A DNA stretch of 64,000 nucleotides, from assembly GCF_002806945.1 (NCBI RefSeq), contig NZ_NIHC01000003.1:434001-498000 (forward strand), given 5' to 3'. This document shows positions 16,378 to 24,826 of the stretch, piece by piece. Both the position numbers and the translations under genes were made by a program. Below the pieces are notes generated by a model. The model did not search any database. It was not told where the DNA came from and worked only from the letters and a program-made list of their open reading frames with translations. Positions within the stretch are counted from its first letter, which is position 1. Every line of letters starts with the position of its first letter. The stretch is from Marinobacter salexigens (GTDB lineage Bacteria > Pseudomonadota > Gammaproteobacteria > Pseudomonadales > Oleiphilaceae).

Positions 16378-17148
16378 ATGGCCGTTTTGAGCGTAACTCA
16401 GTTGGGGCTTAGCCTGGGCCGGAGCCAAATACTGCAAGATGTATCACTCACCGTAGAGCCAGGAGAGCTGGTTGCGCTGCTCGGCCCCAATGGGGCTGGC
16501 AAGTCGTCATTGTTGAAGGCCTTAGCCGGAGAGCTGGCCTTCGGGCAGGGCAGTATTGAACTGTTTGGTCGCGACATCCGGCGCTGGAAAGGCGCTGAAC
16601 TCGCACGCCAGCGTGCGGTAATGCCTCAGCGGGTGGATGTCAGTTTTCCATTCACTGCCCGTGAGATAGTGGCGCTGGGATGTTCCGGCTTAACCGTGTT
16701 TGAGCGCAATGAACTGATTGACTACCTGCTGCAGCGCCTTGGTATCGGTGATCTGGCCGAGCGCCTGATGCCAACTTTATCAGGTGGTGAGCAGCAACGG
16801 GTGCAGCTTGCCCGGGTGCTGGCACAACTGTGGAACACCAGGGGGCAAAGGTTGTTACTGCTGGATGAATGCACCTCGGCGCTGGACCCGGCCCAGCAGC
16901 AAACCGTGTTCAGCTTGCTGCGGGAGTTGGCGAAAGAGCAGGGCTACAGTGTGGTGGCTGTGGTTCACGATCTGAACGTGGCGTCTTGTTATGCGGATCG
17001 TCTGGTAATGATGGCGGCAGGGCGCATAGTGGAAGATGGCCCAGCAACGACCATTCTGGAACCGGGGCTACTGGATGCGGTATTCGGATTAAAGGCTCGG
17101 GTGCTGGCGTTGCCTGAGGGGTATCCGGTGGTGATTCCTCAGACATAG
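16378..17148 (+). CDS. hmuV: Haem ABC transporter ATP-binding protein
   Basis: 256 residues with a complete ABC ATPase set: Walker A GPNGAGKSSLLKAL (about 35-48), signature LSGGEQQRVQLARVLAQL, Walker B LLLLDECTSALD and the switch His in VVHDLN. The Walker B acidic pair is Asp-Glu with a Cys next, a common HmuV variant. It powers HmuU. It is the last gene of the operon and no clear terminator follows. Confidence 0.93.
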   Translation: MAVLSVTQLGLSLGRSQILQDVSLTVEPGELVALLGPNGAGKSSLLKALAGELAFGQGSIELFGRDIRRWKGAELARQRAVMPQRVDVSFPFTAREIVALGCSGLTVFERNELIDYLLQRLGIGDLAERLMPTLSGGEQQRVQLARVLAQLWNTRGQRLLLLDECTSALDPAQQQTVFSLLRELAKEQGYSVVAVVHDLNVASCYADRLVMMAAGRIVEDGPATTILEPGLLDAVFGLKARVLALPEGYPVVIPQT

Positions 17149-17164
17149 TGTGCTGTTGCATTCA

Positions 17165-17313
17165 TTATCCCAATTGCCTGCGCCAGCGGTTTTCGATGAT
17201 GTTTAGCTCTTCCGGGGCCGTAGCAGACCTGTTAATGGGCTCCATAGTACGCCCACAAATGATCCCCCAAATCATAGTGCCACCATTCGCTGGGCAAGTC
17301 GGCGAATGTTTGC
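17165..17313 (-). pseudogene. C-terminal fragment of an M15 (D-Ala-D-Ala dipeptidase type) peptidase, frameshifted
   Basis: On the minus strand one frame reads TFADLPSEWWHYDLGDHLWA, the EWWH zinc-site motif of the VanX/DdpX-like M15D peptidases. After WAYYGAH it runs into a stop. Another frame then continues TAPEELNIIENRWRRQLG to a TAA at 17165-17167, which is the expected C-terminus. So a frameshift near 17245 joins the two parts, and everything before the EWWH region is missing. Confidence 0.6.
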
Positions 17314-17325
17314 TGCTATGGTGAT

Positions 17326-17466
17326 GGGCTAATGCGGGCAATGATGCCCGAGGTGATGGAGGTAGCAGCGGCGGATGGCTACCCCATTGACGAGTTGCTG
17401 ATCGATAAAAACATTGAGAGCACTAGCAGAATGCCTGCGCACAAAAACAGTATGGCTCAAGATTGA
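17326..17466 (+). pseudogene. Internal fragment of 2-dehydropantoate 2-reductase (PanE/ApbA family)
   Basis: The plus-strand frame reads GLMRAMMPEVMEVAAADGYP and then TSRMPAHKNSMAQD before a TGA at 17464-17466. This is the C-terminal helical domain of ketopantoate reductases. The NADP-binding N-terminal half is absent and the residues after MAQD have decayed. It abuts the M15 fragment head to head, so a rearrangement or deletion joined two genes here. The rest of the stretch up to 17587 shows nothing more. Confidence 0.6.
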
Positions 17467-17587
17467 TTGAGCATTCGCACGTTTGAGTGGGACGCTGTGC
17501 TTGAAGGGCGAGAATAGAACCCACTAGAGCTGACAGCTCGCCTTCATTCCGCCGTTTGTCGAATTGAAGTGACTGACGCTACCGCGG

Positions 17588-17791
17588 TTAGTGGCTTGGG
17601 GAGTGGTTCGGAGAGTGGCTTGAAAACACTTTACCCGTTGTAGATTGAAGTGTTGAACGAATGAATGTGCTCAGCTTTGTAGACAGCGCGCTGGTCTTTT
17701 CTGCAATGTATTTGCTGCGCTCTCTTTTGGCCAGTTCTACAGCCTGATTGATTTCGGTAATGCTGGGTACGTGTGATGTTTGAGTGTTCAT
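17588..17791 (-). CDS. Small hypothetical protein (67 residues)
   Basis: ATG at 17791 has AAGGAG about nine bases upstream, which makes translation plausible. The N-terminal half (SITEINQAVELAKRERSKYI) is a charged helix; the C-terminus is Ser/His/Pro-rich (SSHSPNHSPSH). The helix pattern reminds me of the short RSP_7527-type proteins of marine proteobacteria, but I would not rely on it. It is divergent from the LysR gene with 129 bp between, so that regulator may control it. Confidence 0.45.
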   Translation of the reverse strand: MNTQTSHVPSITEINQAVELAKRERSKYIAEKTSALSTKLSTFIRSTLQSTTGKVFSSHSPNHSPSH

Positions 17792-17920
17792 TAAGAATAA
17801 TCTCCTTGGTTTTCACCATATTAGTGCTATAGGGGATAGGCTACTTAAGTCGAGAAATTTCGGAAAGCGATTGTTTTTAATGAGAGTGCTGAGAAAAATT
17901 CATGGTAAGTAGTAGGGCCT

Positions 17921-18856
17921 ATGCGACAACTTCCCCCTTTGAATGCGCTTAGAACGTTTGAGGCATCCGCCAGAAACGGCAGCTTTGCGGCTGCAGGCAA
18001 GGAATTATTTGTCACTGCATCGGCAGTGAGCCACCAGATCAAGACACTTGAGGATTATTTGGGGGTGCAGCTATTCAGCCGAAGTGGGCGCACAGTTGAG
18101 TTAACGCCTGCGGGCCAACAGTATCTGGTGTCTGTTAAGCACGCGCTGAACGAAATCGAAGTGGCAACCCACAGGCTGACAGCAAGCAAAGAAACCAATG
18201 TGGTTCAAATCAGTGTTGCGCCCAACTTTCTGACCCGTTGGTTAATGCCGCGGATGTCACGCTTTCGGGAGATGTTTCCGGATATAGAGCTGCAGATAAA
18301 CGCCTCTGTAGGCTTGCTTGACTTTAATCAGTCGAGCACAGATATGGCGGTCTACTACGGCGGTGGCGAGTGGGATGATATTGAAGTCTTTTTCCTGCAG
18401 AAAGTCCTGCTTGTACCTGTGTGCAGTCCAAAACTATTAGAAAGCGGGCACCCTTTGCAGGTTCCTGGTGATCTGCGGCACCACACATTGATCTACGTAA
18501 GCACTCGCATGTGGGAGTGGGAGAGTTGGTTTCAAGTTGCTGGTTCAGAATACATTACGCCAAAAGACAGCCTCCAGTTGTCCAGCAGCCAGCTAACCAC
18601 CGCCGCTGCACAAGAAAGCCTGGGCGTAGCTCTGGCGGACCTCACGTTAACCTCCAGAGAAATCAGTTCCGGTAATTTAGTCGTGCCATTTGATATTCCG
18701 CTAGACACCCGAAAGGCTTTTTATCTCGTGCACCAGAAAAATCGCCCGTTAACGGTGGCTATGAAGGCGTTTAAAGAATGGTTGATTACGGAGATTCAGG
18801 CTTCCGATGTGTATGGGGCTGAACATAGCGGAAGTTTGCCAGGTACCGGACGCTGA
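17921..18856 (+). CDS. LysR-family transcriptional regulator, GcvA type
   Basis: 311 residues. The N-terminal winged helix (MRQLPPLNALRTFEASARNG, then AAAGKELFVTASAVSHQIKT) is the GcvA/AmpR subgroup pattern; the effector domain follows from about residue 92 (VVQISVAPNFLTRWLMPRM). Such proteins activate or repress usually divergent targets in response to a small ligand. Its divergent neighbour is the 67-residue gene. The last 15 residues may be altered, since the IS66 remnant starts right after the stop. Confidence 0.85.
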   Translation: MRQLPPLNALRTFEASARNGSFAAAGKELFVTASAVSHQIKTLEDYLGVQLFSRSGRTVELTPAGQQYLVSVKHALNEIEVATHRLTASKETNVVQISVAPNFLTRWLMPRMSRFREMFPDIELQINASVGLLDFNQSSTDMAVYYGGGEWDDIEVFFLQKVLLVPVCSPKLLESGHPLQVPGDLRHHTLIYVSTRMWEWESWFQVAGSEYITPKDSLQLSSSQLTTAAAQESLGVALADLTLTSREISSGNLVVPFDIPLDTRKAFYLVHQKNRPLTVAMKAFKEWLITEIQASDVYGAEHSGSLPGTGR

Positions 18857-18866
18857 TTGCACCTCG

Positions 18867-19195
18867 ATGCGGTCATCGGGAAGTTGGCCCACGGAGTGGC
18901 GCCTCTTAAGCACCACAAGAGTACGCCCAACGCAGCGAACAACTGGATGGCGTTCAAAGCAACCTGCTGGACCAGGCCAGCTAGGGTCAGATAGCGGCAC
19001 AGACCCTGGAATACATCGGCCAGTTGTACCAGGTCGAGCGGGCAGCCAAAGACCTGTCACCGGATAAACGACAATCCATCAACAATGAAAAAGCTCACCC
19101 CTCTGCCGACGGAGAAAAGCAGCGCTATTGATGAACTGCTACCGCACAACTGGAAGCTGGTGAGCATTAGCAGTGTGTGATGGCCGGGCGCTTAC
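18867..19195 (+). mobile_element. IS66-family remnant: transposase C-terminus and right end
   Basis: Decayed frames contain QTLEYIGQLYQVERAAKDLS and then IDELLPHNWK, both from the C-terminal third of IS66 TnpC. Stops and frameshifts break the frame. The element seems to end with gccgggcgcttac at 19183-19195, which matches the IS66 terminal sequence (GTAAGCGC... read from the other side). The 5' part of the element is missing. The stretch 19196-19324 holds only the promoter region of the iclR-type gene. Confidence 0.65.
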
Positions 19196-19324
19196 GAATA
19201 GGATTGGTCGAAGATATGCTTACTAAAGATCACACAGTTTCAGTTTAGGCTAAGCTGTTAACCTAAACGTCCTTATGCTTTTCAACGCCATTATGGCTTT
19301 TTAATATAGGTAGGTTTTCAGTCC

Positions 19325-20131
19325 ATGAACGATTCCGCCAAACGCCGCAAGGGCTCCTCGATCCATCGGGTGCTAGAAATTATTGAGCTCGTGTCCACCA
19401 GTGAGCGCCCACTGTCACCGGCAGATCTGGCTTTCACCCTAAACATCCCTAAGCCTAGCATTCATCGCCTGCTGCAGCAGCTGGAGGTCGACGGCTTTGT
19501 GCAAACAGACTGGCGCGGTTTGGTGGTGCCCGGTGCTCGGATGGTAAAGTCCGCAATTGGCGTGCTTACCAGTAACACGCTGGAAAGTCAGAGATTGTCG
19601 GTGTTGCAGCGGCTGGCCGCCGAGATAGGTGAAACCTGCGGCATTGCTATTCCGGTCGGACTGGAAATGGTGTACACCGATCGCGTACAAAGTAATTTGC
19701 CGCTGCAACTGTATTTGCAGATTGGCAGCAATGTGCCGGTGTGGTGCACCTCCAGCGGCAAACTGTATTTGAGCTCTTTGCCCAAAGCACAACGCAAGCG
19801 TCTGATTCGCAATATGCCGCTGCAGGCGGTAACTCAAAATACTTTGGTAGACGAAAAAACACTGGAAGCGAGTCTGGAGCAAATTGCCGAAACCGGTGTG
19901 GGGGTAGACAACGAAGAGTTTGTAGCCGGTATGGTAGCCCTGTCGGTGCCAATACTGGCACCGACAGGGAATTACTTTGCCAGTTTGTTTACCCATGCAC
20001 CTACGGTACGCAAATCGTTGGAAGATTTGCAGACGTTTGTCCCTCAGCTAAGAGCGGCCGCCAAGGAGCTGAGTTTTATGCTTAAAGAAACGGCTCAGTC
20101 AGGTACCGCTCAGCTGCGCGGCCCGGATTGA
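19325..20131 (+). CDS. IclR-family transcriptional regulator
   Basis: 268 residues: N-terminal winged helix (SSIHRVLEIIELVSTSERP ... PKPSIHRLLQQLE, about residues 11-70) and the IclR effector-binding domain (about 90-255), with the usual GVGVDNEEFVAGMVALSVPI segment. IclR proteins repress or activate nearby catabolic operons and answer to a pathway acid. It is convergent with the MmsA/Fe-ADH/TRAP operon (26 bp between stops), so it probably controls that operon in trans from a site such as 26068-26082. Confidence 0.88.
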   Translation: MNDSAKRRKGSSIHRVLEIIELVSTSERPLSPADLAFTLNIPKPSIHRLLQQLEVDGFVQTDWRGLVVPGARMVKSAIGVLTSNTLESQRLSVLQRLAAEIGETCGIAIPVGLEMVYTDRVQSNLPLQLYLQIGSNVPVWCTSSGKLYLSSLPKAQRKRLIRNMPLQAVTQNTLVDEKTLEASLEQIAETGVGVDNEEFVAGMVALSVPILAPTGNYFASLFTHAPTVRKSLEDLQTFVPQLRAAAKELSFMLKETAQSGTAQLRGPD

Positions 20132-20156
20132 CAGGCCGCAGAGCTTAGCCAGGATG

Positions 20157-21653
20157 CTAGTTCAAAGTAGGCATGGAGAACTGGGCTCCTTCGCGTAAGT
20201 TAGCGCTGGGCCAGCGCTGGGTAATAGTTTTCCGGCGAGTGTAAAACCGCACTCCGTCTGGGCCATAGGCGTTCAAGTCACCAAATAGCGAGCGTTTCCA
20301 GCCACCAAAGCTGTGATAGGCCACCGGTACTGGCAACGGCACGTTCACCCCTACCATACCTACCAGTATGTGATCGCTAAAATAGCGTGAGGCTTCGCCG
20401 TCACGGGTGTATATACAGGTGCCATTACCGTATTCATGATCATTGATCAGCTGCATGGCCTGCTCCATGCTTTGCACCCGAACCACCTGCAACACTGGGC
20501 CAAAAATTTCTTCCTTGTAACTTGTCATTTCTGGAGTTACCCGGTCAATCAGTGTGGCGCCAACAAAAAAGCCTTCTTCGTACCCTTTTGGCTGAAGCTG
20601 GCGGCCATCTACCACCACAGTGGCACCCTGCTCTTCTGCGCTATCGATATAGGCAACAACTTTTTGCTGGTGTTGGCGGGTAATTACTGGGCCAAAATCA
20701 TTCTGAGTGTCTGAGTAAGCCCCCACCTTGAGCGTCTGGATTTCAGCCTGCATGCGCTCAACCAGCCGATCGGCAATATCGTCGCCCACAGCCACTGCAA
20801 CCGACAGGGCCATGCAACGCTCCCCTGATGAGCCAAACGCAGCACCTAGTAGCGAGTTTACAACATTGTCCAAGTCTGCATCGGGCATCACGATAGCGTG
20901 GTTTTTGGCGCCGCCTAGAGCCTGGCAGCGTTTGCCGTTAGCGGCTGCAGTGGAGTATATGTATTCTGCAATGGGAGTGGAACCAACAAAACTGACGGCC
21001 TGAATGCGGGGGTCATGGAGTAGGGTGTCTACCGCTTCTTTGTCGCCATTCACCACATTCATTACACCGTCGGGTAAACCCGCTTCTTTTAGCAAGCTGG
21101 CAATGAACAGAGTGGCACTGGGGTCACGCTCAGAAGGCTTTAATACAAAACAATTGCCACATACTATGGCCATTGGATACATCCACAGGGGTACCATGGC
21201 CGGAAAGTTGAACGGGGTAATACCGGCGACTACGCCCAGCGGTTGAAACTCGCTCCAGGAGTCAATGCCAGGGCCGACATTTCTGCTGTGTTCTCCCTTG
21301 AGCAGTTCGGGGGCACCACAGGCGTATTCCACGTTTTCAAGGCCGCGTTGCAGTTCACCGGCGGCATCGTGCAGAATCTTGCCATGTTCTTCGCCAATCA
21401 GCCGGCAAATATTGTCAGCGTTTTTCTCCAGCAACTCCTTAAAACGAAACATCACCCGAGCACGCTTGATGACCGGAGTTTTGCGCCATTCCGGAAAGGC
21501 TTGCTCAGCGGCGGCAATCGCCTGCTCTACGGTTTGTTGACCAGCGAGGGCCACATCTTTGATAGCCTGGCCGGTTGCTGGATTATAAACCGACTGTGTG
21601 CGCACGTGATCGCTGACGCTTTGGCCGTTTATAAGATGTCCAATTAAATGCAT
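20157..21653 (-). CDS. mmsA: CoA-acylating (methyl)malonate-semialdehyde dehydrogenase
   Basis: 498 residues from the ATG at 21653 (AGAGGA seven bases upstream). It has the MmsA hallmarks FNFPAMVPLWMYPMAIVCGN, GSTPIAEYIY, and the catalytic Cys in GERCMALSVAV. The enzyme converts malonate semialdehyde or methylmalonate semialdehyde with CoA and NAD to acetyl-CoA or propionyl-CoA and CO2. Here it is the last gene of an operon with a TRAP transporter and an Fe-alcohol dehydrogenase, which suggests the semialdehyde is made from an imported hydroxy acid. Valine-degradation genes such as mmsB are absent nearby. Confidence 0.9.
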   Translation of the reverse strand: MHLIGHLINGQSVSDHVRTQSVYNPATGQAIKDVALAGQQTVEQAIAAAEQAFPEWRKTPVIKRARVMFRFKELLEKNADNICRLIGEEHGKILHDAAGELQRGLENVEYACGAPELLKGEHSRNVGPGIDSWSEFQPLGVVAGITPFNFPAMVPLWMYPMAIVCGNCFVLKPSERDPSATLFIASLLKEAGLPDGVMNVVNGDKEAVDTLLHDPRIQAVSFVGSTPIAEYIYSTAAANGKRCQALGGAKNHAIVMPDADLDNVVNSLLGAAFGSSGERCMALSVAVAVGDDIADRLVERMQAEIQTLKVGAYSDTQNDFGPVITRQHQQKVVAYIDSAEEQGATVVVDGRQLQPKGYEEGFFVGATLIDRVTPEMTSYKEEIFGPVLQVVRVQSMEQAMQLINDHEYGNGTCIYTRDGEASRYFSDHILVGMVGVNVPLPVPVAYHSFGGWKRSLFGDLNAYGPDGVRFYTRRKTITQRWPSANLREGAQFSMPTLN

Positions 21654-21688
21654 GTTGTTATCCTCTTTTTGGGTGTTATGTTGACTGT

Positions 21689-22849
21689 TCAGTGCCAAAG
21701 TTGCTGGTAGAGCGTGATCATTTGCTCAGTGCTTGGTACCCGTGGGTTATTGTCCGGCGAACCGGAGGCGAAGGCCTGCTCGGCCATGGTGTTAAGCAGT
21801 TGGTCAAAGTTTTCCTTGCTAACACCAAACTCAGCTAGGGTGGGCACTTTCAGCTCGCGGTTAAAATCGTTGAGTTTGTCCAGCAAGGCTTGATTGGCCA
21901 CCTCATCGCTATCCCCAGCATTGGCTACGCCGATTGCACGTGCACAGTCGGCGTAGCGTTCAGGGGCGGCCGGTATTGAAAACTTAGTCACGCTGGGCAG
22001 AAGCATGGCGTTCGATAGACCGTGAGGCACATGAAAGAACGCGCCAATAGGGCGGCTCATACCATGCACAAGTGCCACTGAGGCGCTGGAAAACGCCATG
22101 CCTGCCAAGGTAGAGCCGAGTATCATGGCTTCTCGTGCTTTCAAATCGTTGCCGTGAATATAAGCACGCTTCAGGTTGGGCCCAATTAGCTTCATGGCAG
22201 AAAGTGCCTGGCTGTCGCTGAATGGGTTGGCCTTCTGGCTAACATAGGCTTCAATGGCGTGAGTCAACGCGTCAATGCCAGTGTCGGCTGTGGTCCGGGG
22301 CGGTACGCTCAAGGTCAGGTTGACATCCACGATGGCAGCCATGGGCATAAGGCCGACGCCGGCGCATAGCATTTTCTCATCGTTGATTTCGTCAGTAATG
22401 ATGGTAAATCGGGTTACTTCTGAGCCTGTGCCTGCGGTGGTTGGAATTGCCACCAAAGGAATGCCAGCTTCATTGACTTGGCGGGGGAATTTGTAATCGC
22501 GGATGTTACCCCGGTGCCGTCCCAGAATGGCAATGGCTTTGGCGCTGTCAATAGGACTACCACCGCCTAGAGCGATAATCAGGTCGTACTGGTGCGTCAG
22601 CACGCATTGCAAGCCAGCCTCAATGGATTTCGCCGTAGGCTCGGGCTCGGTGCCGTCAAACACATCTACATGCAGGTTGGCTGCCGAAAGCAAAGCCTGA
22701 ACTTCCCCTGCGTAACCCAGGGAGACCATCATGCTATCGGTTATGATCAGCACTTTTCGCCCCCCTAACGACTGTACAATCTCCGGTAACTTGGTTAGAG
22801 CTCCCGGGCCGATTTCCATAATTCTTGGTAGAACGACTGTGGCAGACAT
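21689..22849 (-). CDS. Iron-containing (group III) alcohol dehydrogenase
   Basis: 386 residues with an N-terminal nucleotide-binding domain (GGGSPIDSAKAIAIL, TTAGTGSEVT) and a C-terminal metal domain. The metal ligands are the Asp in VDVNLTLSVPP-TTADTGIDALTHAIEA (family Asp and the His of DALTHA), and the His residues in ALVHGMSRPIGA and HVPHGLSNAM. Family members oxidise alcohols such as 1,3-propanediol, lactaldehyde, 4-hydroxybutyrate or 3-hydroxypropionate. Beside MmsA, a role in oxidising a hydroxy acid to a semialdehyde is likely. DddB of marine DMSP gene clusters belongs to the same family and is also paired with an MmsA-like enzyme (DddC). Confidence 0.88.
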   Translation of the reverse strand: MSATVVLPRIMEIGPGALTKLPEIVQSLGGRKVLIITDSMMVSLGYAGEVQALLSAANLHVDVFDGTEPEPTAKSIEAGLQCVLTHQYDLIIALGGGSPIDSAKAIAILGRHRGNIRDYKFPRQVNEAGIPLVAIPTTAGTGSEVTRFTIITDEINDEKMLCAGVGLMPMAAIVDVNLTLSVPPRTTADTGIDALTHAIEAYVSQKANPFSDSQALSAMKLIGPNLKRAYIHGNDLKAREAMILGSTLAGMAFSSASVALVHGMSRPIGAFFHVPHGLSNAMLLPSVTKFSIPAAPERYADCARAIGVANAGDSDEVANQALLDKLNDFNRELKVPTLAEFGVSKENFDQLLNTMAEQAFASGSPDNNPRVPSTEQMITLYQQLWH

Positions 22850-22933
22850 ATATTTTCTCCTAAAGTACTGTTACTTTTTGTTGTCGGTAAGAAGATGCGG
22901 CCCATATGGCTCTGCTTTGAATGCATCACTGGG

Positions 22934-24265
22934 TCAGCGCAGCAAGAGACCAGGCAGGCTTGTCACCAACCAGGGGAAAACGGCCAATAGCACGCAAGCG
23001 ATTAAAATCAGGGCAACAAACGGGATAACTGCCTTGTACAAGTCGATAATTTCAATCCCGGGTGGAGCCACGCCTTTCAGATAAAACAGGGCGTAGCCGA
23101 AAGGTGGCGTCAAGAAAGAGGTTTGCAGTACCACGGCGACCATCACCACAAACCACAACATGTCGACTCCCATCGTATCGATAATTGGCAGCATGATCGG
23201 GAAGCTGAGCAGTACAATGCCGGTCCAATCAAGGAACATGCCCAGAAAGAACACTAGAAGCAGCATCAAAATTAAGGCACCGGTATTGCCGCCGGGCATC
23301 GCCAATACCAGGTCGCTGATAACGTTCATGCCACCCCCGCGAGAAAAAACACCGGTAAAGGCCGTAGCACCGACCATTACCAGCATCACCATGGTCGTGG
23401 TTTTACTGGCGTCGATCAGGGTGCTGTAGCAGGTGCTAAGTTTTCGGTCGCCAAATATCATAAACAGCAAAAAAGCGATAAATACCCCAATAGCTGAGGC
23501 CTCCGTGGCGGTGGCAAGGCCAGTGAACAGGGCGCCAAGAACCCCCAGGATCAATGCCATCGGCGGCAGCACGTACTTGAACAGCATCATGACAAGTTCA
23601 CCATTACTGGTTCGTGAGCGCTCTTCAGCCGGCACTTTCGGGCCGTGGTCGGGCTTGATGTAGCAAATCACCAGCACGTAGAGGGCGTACATAACGCCCA
23701 GCATCAAGCCGGGCACCAGGGCACCGGCAAAAAGGGCTCCCACCGATACTGGCGAATAGCTAGCCATCAGAATCAACATGATGCTGGGCGGAATCAGAAT
23801 GCCCAAACAGCCGCTGGCCATGATAACGCCGGTGCTCAACTCCTTGTTGTAGCCGTACTTCAGCATAGGCACCAAAGCAATCATGCCCATTACCGCAATT
23901 GATGCACCCACAATGCCAGTAGTGGCCGCCAGCAGCACAGAGACGATAACAACAGTTAGGGCCAAGCCGCCGCGCAGGTTAGCCAGTAGCAGGCGCATAG
24001 CATGGAACATCTTCTCGGTAACCCCCGAGTCGTTCAGAAAACGCGCCATCAAAACAAATAGTGGAATAGCCACTAGCACGTAGTTGTCCATGGCGTTGCC
24101 GTAAATATTATTCACCAGGGTGCCCATCACGTTCAGCCCCGGCCCAGCCAGTGCACCAATCACTGCCACGCCGCCCAGCACAAATGCCAGTGGGTGGCCC
24201 ATAAACAAACCGATAATTAACCCCACAAACATCAGGAGGGTTAGTGCTTCAGGGCTCAAGTTCAT
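22934..24265 (-). CDS. dctM: TRAP transporter large permease (DctM)
   Basis: 443 residues, about twelve membrane helices. The DctM pattern is clear: GLFMGHPLAFVLGGVA, TGIVGASIAVMGMIALVPML, GCLGILIPPSIMLILMASYS and FLGMFLDWTGIVLLSFPI. It is the sodium-coupled membrane subunit of a tripartite TRAP carrier for an organic acid. Its start overlaps the dctQ stop by 4 nt. Confidence 0.93.
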   Translation of the reverse strand: MNLSPEALTLLMFVGLIIGLFMGHPLAFVLGGVAVIGALAGPGLNVMGTLVNNIYGNAMDNYVLVAIPLFVLMARFLNDSGVTEKMFHAMRLLLANLRGGLALTVVIVSVLLAATTGIVGASIAVMGMIALVPMLKYGYNKELSTGVIMASGCLGILIPPSIMLILMASYSPVSVGALFAGALVPGLMLGVMYALYVLVICYIKPDHGPKVPAEERSRTSNGELVMMLFKYVLPPMALILGVLGALFTGLATATEASAIGVFIAFLLFMIFGDRKLSTCYSTLIDASKTTTMVMLVMVGATAFTGVFSRGGGMNVISDLVLAMPGGNTGALILMLLLVFFLGMFLDWTGIVLLSFPIMLPIIDTMGVDMLWFVVMVAVVLQTSFLTPPFGYALFYLKGVAPPGIEIIDLYKAVIPFVALILIACVLLAVFPWLVTSLPGLLLR

Positions 24266-24762
24266 GCTTGCTCCTCCCGCAGCTGCTGGATTGCGCGGAT
24301 AACAATGGCAATGCCCTGTAACGAGATCAGCACGGCCGTGACGAAGATAACGCCTTTTATTGGATATACTGGAATTGACACCATGCCATAGGTTGTTTCA
24401 CCTCGGCTGAACGAGCGCATGAAGAAGCTCCAGCCCAGATTTAGCAGCATCCACATAAAAGGCATGAAGAATATCAGGTAGCCAATCACGTCAAGGAGAG
24501 CCTGTGTTTTGAGCGACAGCAGCCGCTTGATTACGTCCACTTCGACATGAATGTGGTGTCGCAAACCATAAGCTGCCATCAGCATGAAGTGAGCCCCGAA
24601 GAGCATTTTAGTGATGTCGAATGCCCAGTCGCTGGGTCGGTCAGTGAAGAAGCGTAATCCGATATCGTAAAGGACAATAAGGGTAATCAGCGCAATCATT
24701 GGCGCAATGAGACGCCCAAAGAACTCATTAATAGTATCGATCGCCTTGGCAATAGCATTCAT
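24262..24762 (-). CDS. dctQ: TRAP transporter small permease (DctQ)
   Basis: 166 residues with four membrane helices, typical of DctQ. The characteristic central motif region HIHVEVDVIKRLL is present. It pairs with DctM. A hairpin (24788-24817) lies in the 64-nt gap between the dctP stop and this gene, probably lowering expression of the permeases relative to the binding protein. Confidence 0.9.
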   Translation of the reverse strand: MNAIAKAIDTINEFFGRLIAPMIALITLIVLYDIGLRFFTDRPSDWAFDITKMLFGAHFMLMAAYGLRHHIHVEVDVIKRLLSLKTQALLDVIGYLIFFMPFMWMLLNLGWSFFMRSFSRGETTYGMVSIPVYPIKGVIFVTAVLISLQGIAIVIRAIQQLREEQA

Positions 24763-24787
24763 GATGAACCTCCGAAATCAAAACGGA

Positions 24788-24817
24788 AGCAGGCCCGACG
24801 AGGGTGCCAGGCCTGCT
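24788..24817 (-). terminator. Stem-loop between dctP and dctQ (partial terminator or RNA stabiliser)
   Basis: An 8-bp perfect stem (agcaggcc 24788-24795 with ggcctgct 24810-24817) is followed on the minus strand by TCCGTTTT. This layout after the binding-protein gene is common in TRAP and ABC operons, where it sets a high ratio of binding protein to permease. Confidence 0.5.
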
Positions 24818-24826
24818 AGGGGCGTT

